Assembly: GCA_023140455.1 (NCBI GenBank)
Contig: JAGLLQ010000358.1
Span: forward strand, 1 to 5,765
Length of the DNA stretch: 5,765 nt
From: Desulfobacteraceae bacterium
GTDB taxonomy: Bacteria; Desulfobacterota; Desulfobacteria; Desulfobacterales; Desulfobacteraceae
Reading direction: 5' to 3'
Both the position numbers and the translations under genes were made by a program. The notes under the pieces are model-generated. The model had not been told where the DNA came from, did no database searches, and saw only the letters and a program-made list of their open reading frames with translations. Below, piece after piece: positions 1-5,765 of the stretch. Positions within the stretch are counted from its first letter, which is position 1. The number at the start of each line of letters is the position of its first letter.

Positions 1-900
1 CTTGATCTTTTTACCTATGCATTTTTAATGCTGGGAATATTTATTGTCGGATTCCCTATTATTTACAGTTTGATTGCAGCAACTCTGTCGTTGGAAGAGG
101 TATCAAGAATCCCTATGCCGCTCATTCCGGGTGACCAGTTTATAGTTAATATGAAAGAAGCATGGTCAAGGGGAGATCTTGGGACTCAGATCTTAAATTC
201 CTTTATTATGGCATCGGGTATCACTGCGGGAAAAATTGCTGTATCCATGATCGGTGCCTTTTCCATTGTTTATTTTGATTACAGATTCAGAGTTGTGGCT
301 TTTGCATCGGTTTTTTGCACATTGATGCTCCCTGTGGAAGTCAGGATTCTTCCTACATATGAAATGGCAGCTAATGTTCTTAGCCCGCTTCAGGCTTTAT
401 GGGATTTTTTGCACTTGAACAGCCTTATGTCATGGTTTAGCGGGAATGATATCAGTGTTACTCTTAATTGGTGCCTGCTTGATAGTTATACCGGACTTAT
501 TCTGCCCCTGGTGGCATCGGCAACCTGTACTTTTCTGTTCAGGCAGTTTTTTTTAACTGTTCCGGAAGAACTCTGTGAGGCTGCAAAAATTGACGGGGCT
601 TCCCCCATGATGTTTTTCAGAAAAATTCTTTTCCCACTGTCCAAGACAAATATTGCCGCACTTGTGGTAATTGAGTTTGTATATGGCTATAATCAATATC
701 TTTGGCCTCTGCTGGTTACGACCAATCCTAAAATGACAACTGCCGTCATCGGTCTTCAGAATCTCATACCCCAGGCAGATGATCTGCCTGAATGGAATAT
801 CGCCCTTGGTGCGGCTGTTCTTGTTATGCTGCCCCCAATTCTGGTGGTACTGTTTATGCAGAGATGGTTTGTAAAAGGCTTGATTGAGAAAGAGAAATAG
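1..900 (+). CDS. ugpE: UgpE-like sn-glycerol-3-phosphate ABC transporter permease (5' end outside window)
   Basis: Inner-membrane permease subunit of a binding-protein-dependent importer, most like UgpE, which pairs with UgpA, UgpB and UgpC to import glycerol-3-phosphate or its diesters. The frame is open from base 1. The ATG at 28 lies inside the first membrane helix (codons 4-29), so it is unlikely to be the real start; by comparison with remembered E. coli UgpE about 7-9 codons are missing. Helices are seen near codons 4-29, 73-93, 98-114, 162-184, 216-239 and 269-291. The cytoplasmic EAA loop that contacts the ATPase is clear at codons 189-213 (EAAKIDGAS, then ILFP). Blocks typical of UgpE are TLMLPVEVRI, SATCTFLFRQFF, FPLSKTN and YNQYLWPLL. 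Unusual: about 34 codons (376-477) replace a very short linker between the PTYEMAAN block and LDSYTGL. The HAD gene follows after 40 bp with no terminator between. The family call is firm; the exact substrate is inferred. Confidence 0.92.
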   Translation, partial: LDLFTYAFLMLGIFIVGFPIIYSLIAATLSLEEVSRIPMPLIPGDQFIVNMKEAWSRGDLGTQILNSFIMASGITAGKIAVSMIGAFSIVYFDYRFRVVAFASVFCTLMLPVEVRILPTYEMAANVLSPLQALWDFLHLNSLMSWFSGNDISVTLNWCLLDSYTGLILPLVASATCTFLFRQFFLTVPEELCEAAKIDGASPMMFFRKILFPLSKTNIAALVVIEFVYGYNQYLWPLLVTTNPKMTTAVIGLQNLIPQADDLPEWNIALGAAVLVMLPPILVVLFMQRWFVKGLIEKEK

Positions 901-930
901 TAAAACTTAGGCATTTGCCGCTATCTTCAC

Positions 931-934
931 AGGA
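931..934 (+). promoter_or_regulatory. Ribosome binding site of the HAD phosphatase gene
   Basis: AGGA lies 6 bases before the ATG at 941 and supports that start. The 40-bp gap after the ugpE stop holds no hairpin and no clear promoter, which fits cotranscription. Confidence 0.6.
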
Positions 935-940
935 AATAAA

Positions 941-1738
941 ATGGTTATAAAATCAATTGACGACTTTCCACGAGACAAAAGGTCTGCCATCACTTATCTG
1001 CTAACCGATATTGATGATACTCTAACCTATGGGGGCAAAATGCCGGCATGTGCTTTTAAGGCCATGGAAGACCTTGACAAAGCAGGTATCAAAGTTATCC
1101 CCATAACGGGTAGACCTGCCGGATGGTGCGATCATATAGCAAGAATGTGGCCTGTTAAAGGGGTTGTTGGCGAAAACGGTGCATTCTATTTTTTTTATGA
1201 TATCCATACAAAAAAGATGATTCGTCGATATTTCAAAACTGATCAGGAAAGGGAACAGGATCAAATAAAACTTAATGCCATAAGGCAGGAGATTCTGCAA
1301 TCAGTCCCCGGGTGTGCAGTTTCTGCTGATCAGCCATACAGGGAAGCTGATCTTGCCATTGATTTTACCGAAGATGTTTCTCCTCTTTCCCAGGCCGGTA
1401 TTGATAAAATTGTTGATATATTTGAACAATACAATGCAAATGCAAAAATCAGTTCTATCCATGTGAATGGCTGGTTTGGATCATATGACAAGCTTTTCAT
1501 GACCAAAATCATGTTCAACGAAGTATTTAAAACAGACCTAGACACAATAAAGGAAAATGTAATATTTATCGGGGATTCACCCAATGATGAGCCCATGTTT
1601 GAATATTTTCCAAACTCTGTGGGTGTTGCTAACGTTCTTGAGTTTTATGACAGGCTTGAGTTTAAACCTTCCTTGATAACACAAGAAGAAGGTGGAATGG
1701 GATTTGCACAGCTTGCAAAGATGCTTGTCTTAAAGTGA
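941..1738 (+). CDS. HAD superfamily (subclass IIB) phosphatase
   Basis: A soluble cytoplasmic hydrolase of 265 residues that probably removes phosphate from a sugar or polyol phosphate through an aspartyl-phosphate intermediate. All four HAD motifs are visible: motif I DIDDT at residues 23-27 (nucleophile D23, acid/base D25), motif II ITGRP with T56, motif III lysine probably K184 in SYDKLFM, and motif IV GDSPND at 211-216 with metal-binding D212 and D216. The long insert between motifs II and III (about residues 85-180) is the C2 cap expected of the IIB group, which includes sucrose-, trehalose- and mannosyl-3-phosphoglycerate phosphatases and Cof-type enzymes. The D after DID, where Cof-type enzymes usually have G, leans toward the sugar-phosphatase side. 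It is the last gene of the plus-strand unit, next to a transporter for phosphorylated glycerol compounds, so a role in handling the imported compound is plausible but inferred. The substrate cannot be read from the sequence. Confidence 0.88.
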   Translation: MVIKSIDDFPRDKRSAITYLLTDIDDTLTYGGKMPACAFKAMEDLDKAGIKVIPITGRPAGWCDHIARMWPVKGVVGENGAFYFFYDIHTKKMIRRYFKTDQEREQDQIKLNAIRQEILQSVPGCAVSADQPYREADLAIDFTEDVSPLSQAGIDKIVDIFEQYNANAKISSIHVNGWFGSYDKLFMTKIMFNEVFKTDLDTIKENVIFIGDSPNDEPMFEYFPNSVGVANVLEFYDRLEFKPSLITQEEGGMGFAQLAKMLVLK

Positions 1739-1746
1739 ACAAAGGA

Positions 1747-1780
1747 TAGACCCGGATGTCTTCCGGGTCTACTTTAGTAT
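1747..1780 (+). terminator. Rho-independent terminator between convergent genes
   Basis: A perfect 10-bp stem (TAGACCCGGA at 1747-1756 pairing with TCCGGGTCTA at 1762-1771) encloses the 5-base loop TGTCT and is followed by a T-rich but interrupted tail (CTTTAGTAT, then AATTTTAT). It starts 8 bases after the HAD stop codon. The DUF6064 gene on the other strand stops 20 bases beyond it. Read on the minus strand, the stem is followed by TCCTTTGTT, a weaker tail, so the hairpin may also serve the minus-strand genes. Confidence 0.85.
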
Positions 1781-1791
1781 AATTTTATAAC

Positions 1792-2433
1792 TCAAACAGA
1801 GGCAATATGTTTTTTATTCTCATGAAGGATAAAAAATAATCCCAATATTCCTGCAATAACCTCTATGCCATCCTGGTATACATGAAAGAATAAAATTGCA
1901 TAGATTCCTGTTAATGACCATAAAAATGGAATAACTAATAGAGAAATTGGAAATAGCTGCCTGTTAAGAATAAGAAGCGCAAAAGTAAAAATTGTAACTG
2001 GACATGGAGCAACCCCGAATATTGGTCCTGTTGGATAGCCATGACCAGTAAGAAAACCAATTACAGGATAAATGATTAATGCAGAAAAAATAAGAATAAT
2101 AGCAATAATAGTTTTGTAATCTTTCTTATATTCAAGAGAGAATGAGTCTTTTACCCCTGAATGTATGAAAAAAGCAATACCTTGTATGATCCATAGGCTA
2201 CCCCATACATAGTATTGACTACTAACTGAACCATAATAAAAAATGAACTCTATTAATCCGTTGAATATAAATAGAAATGAGAGAAAAAAACCTGCTATCC
2301 TATTTTTCATGTGGCTCTTTGTTCCAATCATCCCTATTACAAAAACAGCACAGATATAGCAGAAGATCATTACAGGAAAGACATCTGTATTGTACTCAAG
2401 CATCCTTTTATAAAACAAATCTTGTGAAACCAT
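1792..2433 (-). CDS. DUF6064-like integral membrane protein
   Basis: A hydrophobic protein of 213 residues with about seven predicted membrane helices (near 18-36, 47-67, 74-91, 108-128, 143-157, 161-183 and 189-204), short polar loops and a lysine/histidine-rich C-terminus. There is no signal peptide and no recognisable catalytic domain. The conserved-looking segment at residues 131-151 (HGYPTGPIFG, then PCPVTIFTF) matches what I remember of the uncharacterised DUF6064 family, which has a YP..P.FG..PCP.TIFTFG signature; the family is recalled, not searched. I chose the ATG at 2433 because a near-perfect Shine-Dalgarno (AAAGGAGGAG) precedes it. An ATG 13 codons upstream would run through the inverted repeat at 2450-2468 and has no comparable site. 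The gene lies 50 bp downstream of the MarR regulator gene, and a copy of the marR operator sits just before its ribosome binding site, so it is probably the regulator's target. Its function is unknown; a transport or stress role is only a guess. Confidence 0.78.
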   Translation of the reverse strand: MVSQDLFYKRMLEYNTDVFPVMIFCYICAVFVIGMIGTKSHMKNRIAGFFLSFLFIFNGLIEFIFYYGSVSSQYYVWGSLWIIQGIAFFIHSGVKDSFSLEYKKDYKTIIAIILIFSALIIYPVIGFLTGHGYPTGPIFGVAPCPVTIFTFALLILNRQLFPISLLVIPFLWSLTGIYAILFFHVYQDGIEVIAGILGLFFILHENKKHIASV

Positions 2434-2435
2434 TG

Positions 2436-2445
2436 CTCCTCCTTT
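2436..2445 (-). promoter_or_regulatory. Strong ribosome binding site of the DUF6064-like gene
   Basis: Read on the minus strand, AAAGGAGGAG ends 2 bases before the ATG at 2433, with the AAGGAGG core 4 bases from it. This decides the start in favour of 2433 over 2472 and suggests efficient translation when the mRNA is made. Confidence 0.85.
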
Positions 2446-2449
2446 ATTG

Positions 2450-2468
2450 GTGTAAATGCACTTTACAC
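2450..2468. promoter_or_regulatory. Candidate MarR operator 2 (GTGTAAA-N5-TTTACAC), upstream of the DUF6064-like gene
   Basis: A perfect inverted repeat with 7-bp arms (2450-2456 and 2462-2468) and a 5-base spacer TGCAC. Arms and spacer length are the same as in the repeat within the marR promoter. It lies in the 50-bp gap after the marR stop, 4 bases upstream of the ribosome binding site. On the minus strand a weak TTCGCA-17-TACACC promoter would overlay it in the same way as at marR, but the boxes are poor. The likely role is repression of the DUF6064-like gene by the MarR protein. Confidence 0.65.
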
Positions 2469-2483
2469 TCATGCGAAAAAAAA

Positions 2484-2933
2484 TTATTTTGTAATTTCCT
2501 TTATTGACTCAGTTGTCTTATCAAGGAAATCAGTAATAACATCTAAATTGTGTGTATTATATTGTTGAATTATTTTGAGAATACGTTCTTGCCCTTCTTT
2601 TTCAATCCTCATATGTTCATGATGTGCAAATTCACCTTTTGGTGTAAGAAGCAGCAGGTATTTTGATCTGTTTTCAGGGCTAATTTTTTTTTGCATTATT
2701 CCTTTGCGCTCTAAACGCTGCACCATTTGGGAAACTGCTGCTTTTGAAACCTCTGTTTTCTCTGCAGCACCAGTAATGTGGCACCCTGGGGTTTCCTGCA
2801 CTATTTTCATTAAAAATATTTCAGCGCTACTCAATTGTACGTCAGTACCATAGCTTCTGATTTTGTTCTCCAGATCAATACTGGCATAAACTAGTTTTAA
2901 TAGTGATGATAATGTCTGCTCCTGTTTATTCAT
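2484..2933 (-). CDS. MarR-family winged-helix transcriptional regulator
   Basis: A DNA-binding regulator of 149 residues, a normal length for MarR proteins, which act as dimers on palindromic operators and usually release DNA on binding a small ligand. Visible parts: an N-terminal dimerisation helix (residues 5-28), a helix with the typical LSSAEIFLMKIV (34-45), the helix-turn-helix ITGAAEKTEVSKAAVSQMVQ (53-72) with its recognition helix running to about 78, the wing (79-98, KISPENRSKYLLLLTPKG) and a long C-terminal dimerisation helix from 101. There is one cysteine (C51), so a two-cysteine redox switch within a monomer is unlikely. No Shine-Dalgarno precedes the ATG, and the only good promoter starts transcription almost at the ATG. 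The promoter contains a palindrome repeated before the next gene, which suggests autoregulation. The ligand is unknown. It lies downstream of the large activase-like gene on the same strand, 115 bp away. Confidence 0.92.
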   Translation of the reverse strand: MNKQEQTLSSLLKLVYASIDLENKIRSYGTDVQLSSAEIFLMKIVQETPGCHITGAAEKTEVSKAAVSQMVQRLERKGIMQKKISPENRSKYLLLLTPKGEFAHHEHMRIEKEGQERILKIIQQYNTHNLDVITDFLDKTTESIKEITK

Positions 2934-2939
2934 AAAAAA

Positions 2940-2962
2940 AAGTGTAAAGCATATTTACACTT
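2940..2962. promoter_or_regulatory. Candidate MarR operator 1, inside the marR promoter
   Basis: A perfect inverted repeat with 9-bp arms, AAGTGTAAA (2940-2948) and TTTACACTT (2954-2962), around the 5-base spacer GCATA. Its inner 7-bp arms and spacer length are identical to those of the repeat at 2450-2468. Position over the -10 box and size (about 20 bp) are typical for autoregulatory MarR operators. That this protein binds it is inferred from position and repetition. Confidence 0.72.
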
Positions 2963-2969
2963 GTGTCAA
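2941..2969 (-). promoter_or_regulatory. Sigma70-type promoter of the marR gene
   Basis: On the minus strand, a perfect -35 box TTGACA (2964-2969) is followed by exactly 17 bases and the -10 box TACACT (2941-2946, 4 of 6 consensus matches). The expected start point is near 2933-2936, at or within a few bases of the ATG at 2931-2933. The operator palindrome covers most of the spacer and the -10 box, so a bound repressor would block RNA polymerase. Confidence 0.7.
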
Positions 2970-3048
2970 GTAATTTTTTAGTTTAAAATTACTATAGCTG
3001 TAGAGATAGGGCTTTTAATTTATTAAAACAATTTTGATATAAAAATAA
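2970..3048. other. AT-rich spacer between the activase-like gene and the marR promoter
   Basis: No gene is seen. The only symmetry is an AT-only inverted repeat, TAATTTT (2971-2977) with AAAATTA (2985-2991), too weak to call a terminator. Read-through from the activase-like gene into marR therefore cannot be excluded, although marR has its own promoter. Confidence 0.4.
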
Positions 3049-5765
3049 TCAGGCTGTAACTGAACTGGTATTAGCTATCTTAGTATGAACTGATTTAACA
3101 TTTTCAACCATAAAATGTAATCTGTTCTGGATATTTACTTCACTTGTGCCTGCATCAAAATCTAAGAAAAGCAAATTCATTTCAGGATAAATTGATTTAA
3201 TTTTTGTTTCTATGCCTTTAGAGATAATATGGTTTGCAATACAGCCAAATGGTTGCAAACTTACCACATAATTGATTCCTTCATCTGCAAAACAGCTAAT
3301 CTCACCTGCAACCAGCCAGCCTTCACCGAATTGGTTGGTCATGGTCAGAAGTCTGCCTGCTTTTTGTGCCACAGTTTTAATATCGTAAAAAGGGGTGTAA
3401 TACCTGAATTTTGAAAACATGCCATCTATTTTTTTATGATATTTGTTAATAATTATTTCAATTGGGTATCCAATCAGATCTGATATTTTTTTATTTCTGA
3501 TATTTGACTTTATATTAATTTTATAGTTGACTAAATCCTGAATAAAATAGTCGACAATTGGAGGGATAACAGGTTCTACTTTATGTTCAATTAACCAGTC
3601 AGCTATGTGTTGATTTCCAAAATAATTATATTTCGCATAGATTTCACCAACAATACCAATTTTTGGTAAATCTATGTCATTTACTTTGATGTTGTTAAAG
3701 TCATCAATAGCATTGGCCAACAATCTAAAGATTTCCGAATAATTACTTGTCTCAATGGGCAAATTTGCCTTGTCCATGTATTGGGTTTTTATCTTATTGC
3801 TTGTGCCTTTTATTTTTTCTCTTACGACTGTTGCGTAATACATCTTGGCAATGCAATCTGCAAACATGGTCGTAATAAATAGTATTTTTGTCATTCTCAA
3901 CCAGTCAATTTCAAAACCCGGCTGATTAACAAGTCCCTGGGCTGTTGTAACAGAAATAATCGGGATATCACCAAACCCGGCTGCAATCATTGCTTTTCTG
4001 ATCAGAGACAGATAACTTGTAGCCCTGCATTGACCTCCGGTTTGAGTAATACCAATTGCAATGTCATCTTTTTTATATTTTTCACTTTTTAAAGCTTTGA
4101 TTATATCACCAATAACTACTGTCGCAGGGTAGCATATGTCATGGTTTGAGTAACGTAGTCCTATTTCAACAGATTCTTTATCCGGTTTTGGGAGAGTTTT
4201 AAACTTATAACCTGCATTTGCGAATATCGCCGGTAGGTATGTGGAATAATCTTCAGCAAAAAAAGGCGCTAAAATAGTTCTGTTTTTATCTTTTTTTCCA
4301 AATTTGGGCATGGCTTGCCTTGGAATGATTTTGTATTTACGTCTTTTCTTTTGATTTTTTAAAGATTCAATCATGGAGCGTAATCTCAGCTTTACTGATC
4401 CAACACTTGATATTTCATCTACTTTAATTACCGTATGGTTTTTTTTACCGGTTTTTAATATTTCTTTTACTTCATCAGCCACTATTGCATCAGGGCCGCA
4501 ACCAAAAGAATTCATTTGAATCAACTGAAAATTGTCAGAATGGTTCGCTGTAAAGTGTGCTGCATTATACAATCTGTTAGGGTATGACCATTGAGTGATT
4601 ACCTGAATATCCTTAAAAGCTGTTGTGTGATCAGATTCAATCGCGTCCTCAGTTATTGTGTCTATACCAAAGTCTGTCAGCATTTCAGGTGTTTTGTGGT
4701 TTATCAAAGGATCAATATGATAAGGCCTTCCAGCAAGAACAATCAGGAGAGAGTTATTCTTTTCTGCTTTGGCAATTAGTTCCTTTGCTTTTGCTTTTAT
4801 ATCTGCTTTATATTTTTTTTGAGAAACAAGAGCATTGGCAAAAGCTTTATTAATAGTTTTTTTACTGATATTAAATTTTTTTAAATATTTAATGCAGGCT
4901 TTTTTAAATAAATCTTCATCGTCAAAATTTATAACAGGTTTATCAAAAGGAATATTAAATCTTTTTTCCGGATTCACAGCACTTTCTATTACATCAGGAT
5001 AACTACTGACAATGGGGCAGTTAAACGAGTTTACAGCATCTTTAAATTCATTTTTTTCATAGACTACAATGGGAAAAAAAATGCGATCTACCTTTTGTTC
5101 GGCAAGATTATAAATATGACCATGGGCCAGCTTTGCAGGGAAACATATACTGTCTGACATGATCGTTCCCATGCCTTTTTCACTGAGTTTCATTGTAGAT
5201 TGTGAGGAAAGTTTGACATTGATATTGCATTGAGTAAAAAGCGTGTGCCAGAATGGAAAATTTTCATACATATTCAAACATCGCGGTATCCCAATTGTCA
5301 GTGCAGGAGTTTTATGCACATCCATTTCCCGGTTAAAGAGTAAATCATTTTTAAATTCAGGGAAATTAAATCCTTTTTGAGTTCTTTCTTCTTTTTCAGA
5401 ATAAAACTTTGTGCATTTATTACCTGAATAAAACTTTTTTTTATTTGGGAAAGTAAATATTGTAATTGCACAATTATTTTCACATCCTTTGCAATGTACC
5501 TGCTTTGTTTTATAATTTTCAACATAATCCAAATTCGATAATCCGGTAAATGTTGTCTTGCAGGCATTATCCATCCGGTAATCAGAATATGCGATCAAGG
5601 CAGCACCAAAAGCGCCCATTAGTTCAGGAATGTCAGAATACTTTACATTCTTGCCAGAGAGTATCTCCAATGCACGAACTATGGAAGGGTTTTTAAAAGT
5701 TCCTCCCTGAAGAACTATATTATTTCCTGTTAAGGACATATTGCTGAGTTTTAAAACTTTAAATA
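3049..5765 (-). CDS. Large acyl-CoA dehydratase activase-related protein (BcrAD/BadFG tail + DUF2229 + dehydratase-D-like region), N-terminus outside window
   Basis: The C-terminal ~900 residues of a protein of the long 'CoA activase' family, whose full members I recall as about 1,400 residues. The frame stays open to the window edge, and the codons before the ATG at 5739 (FKVLKLSN) fit the family, so that ATG is not the start. Counting from it: end of an ASKHA-type ATPase domain (IVLQGGTFKNPS, then PELMGAFGAALIA to residue 50); a cysteine segment CKGCENNC (C83, C86, C90, with C109) that may hold an iron-sulfur cluster; DUF2229-like blocks (DSICFPAKLAHGH, 196-208; NCPIVSSYPDV, 240-250); a lysine-rich linker (about 290-330); LAGRPYHIDP (335-344); SFGCGPDA (411-418); DICYPA (534-539); TGGQCRA (567-573); and a C-terminal region with GEISCFADEG (812-821) and PFGCIANH (830-837) like dehydratase D components. 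Relatives use ATP to push electrons onto low-potential clusters; the real substrate of this subgroup is unknown. The gene is clearly more AT-rich than the plus-strand genes. No strong terminator follows it. Confidence 0.88.
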   Translation of the reverse strand, partial: FKVLKLSNMSLTGNNIVLQGGTFKNPSIVRALEILSGKNVKYSDIPELMGAFGAALIAYSDYRMDNACKTTFTGLSNLDYVENYKTKQVHCKGCENNCAITIFTFPNKKKFYSGNKCTKFYSEKEERTQKGFNFPEFKNDLLFNREMDVHKTPALTIGIPRCLNMYENFPFWHTLFTQCNINVKLSSQSTMKLSEKGMGTIMSDSICFPAKLAHGHIYNLAEQKVDRIFFPIVVYEKNEFKDAVNSFNCPIVSSYPDVIESAVNPEKRFNIPFDKPVINFDDEDLFKKACIKYLKKFNISKKTINKAFANALVSQKKYKADIKAKAKELIAKAEKNNSLLIVLAGRPYHIDPLINHKTPEMLTDFGIDTITEDAIESDHTTAFKDIQVITQWSYPNRLYNAAHFTANHSDNFQLIQMNSFGCGPDAIVADEVKEILKTGKKNHTVIKVDEISSVGSVKLRLRSMIESLKNQKKRRKYKIIPRQAMPKFGKKDKNRTILAPFFAEDYSTYLPAIFANAGYKFKTLPKPDKESVEIGLRYSNHDICYPATVVIGDIIKALKSEKYKKDDIAIGITQTGGQCRATSYLSLIRKAMIAAGFGDIPIISVTTAQGLVNQPGFEIDWLRMTKILFITTMFADCIAKMYYATVVREKIKGTSNKIKTQYMDKANLPIETSNYSEIFRLLANAIDDFNNIKVNDIDLPKIGIVGEIYAKYNYFGNQHIADWLIEHKVEPVIPPIVDYFIQDLVNYKINIKSNIRNKKISDLIGYPIEIIINKYHKKIDGMFSKFRYYTPFYDIKTVAQKAGRLLTMTNQFGEGWLVAGEISCFADEGINYVVSLQPFGCIANHIISKGIETKIKSIYPEMNLLFLDFDAGTSEVNIQNRLHFMVENVKSVHTKIANTSSVTA

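Noticed and set aside
28..30. ATG at 28 as the start of ugpE
   Set aside because: It falls inside the first membrane helix; the codons before it (LDLFTYAFL) continue the homology, so the gene starts outside the window.
1022..1596. Minus-strand open frames opposite the HAD gene
   Set aside because: They are antisense to a clear HAD gene with all motifs and show no protein features or ribosome sites.
2434..2472. Upstream ATG at 2472 as the start of the DUF6064-like gene
   Set aside because: It would code through the operator palindrome and the Shine-Dalgarno of the ATG at 2433, and lacks a good ribosome site of its own.
2277..2507. Plus-strand open frame of 76 codons over the DUF6064 gene start
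   Set aside because: It is antisense to the membrane protein gene, crosses the operator, and has low-complexity Ser/Leu/Cys content.
2971..2991. AT-only inverted repeat as a terminator of the activase-like gene
   Set aside because: A 7-bp all-AT stem is too unstable, and such repeats are expected by chance in this AT-rich spacer.
4548..4562. TGTAAAGTGTG in the activase-like gene as a third MarR operator
   Set aside because: Only one half-site matches, there is no inverted partner at the right spacing, and it is inside coding sequence.
3229..5567. Short open frames in other frames within the activase-like gene
   Set aside because: They overlap a long, clearly conserved coding region and have no supporting motifs or start signals.
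5737..5739. ATG at 5739 as the start of the activase-like gene
   Set aside because: It would leave only the last ~50 residues of the ATPase domain, and the upstream codons match the family and stay open to the window edge.

Overview
The window looks like a piece of an anaerobic, moderately AT-rich bacterial chromosome. A sulfate reducer of the Desulfobacterota (Desulfobacter/Desulfobacula-like) is my best guess. It rests on the pairing of a proteobacterial-type Ugp permease with a very large acyl-CoA dehydratase activase-type protein, and on the mixed codon use. No rRNA or other taxonomic marker is present, so this is an inference. Both ends of the window cut through genes.

Left part (1-1771, + strand): the 3' end of a ugpE-like glycerol-3-phosphate ABC transporter permease gene is followed after 40 bp by a HAD-IIB phosphatase gene. 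A strong 10-bp GC-rich hairpin terminator closes this unit. The two genes probably form the end of a phosphate-ester uptake operon whose other genes lie upstream.

Middle part (1792-2969, - strand): a MarR-family regulator gene is followed by a gene for a seven-helix membrane protein of the DUF6064 type. The best regulatory signal of the window is here. The same inverted repeat, GTGTAAA-N5-TTTACAC, occurs twice: once inside the marR promoter, between and overlapping the -35 and -10 boxes, and once just upstream of the ribosome binding site of the DUF6064 gene. This suggests that the regulator controls itself and the membrane protein. The marR promoter places the transcription start within a base or so of the ATG, and there is no Shine-Dalgarno sequence, so the marR mRNA may be leaderless.

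Right part (3049-5765, - strand): about 900 codons of a large protein that combines the tail of a BcrAD/BadFG-type ATPase domain, a CxxCxxxC segment, a DUF2229 domain and a dehydratase-D-like C-terminal region. The reading frame is open to the window edge, so the true N-terminus, including at least most of the ATPase domain, lies outside. No CRISPR array, insertion sequence, tRNA or rRNA was seen. No complete unknown multi-gene system is visible. The marR-DUF6064 pair with its twin operators is the nearest thing to an undescribed regulatory module.
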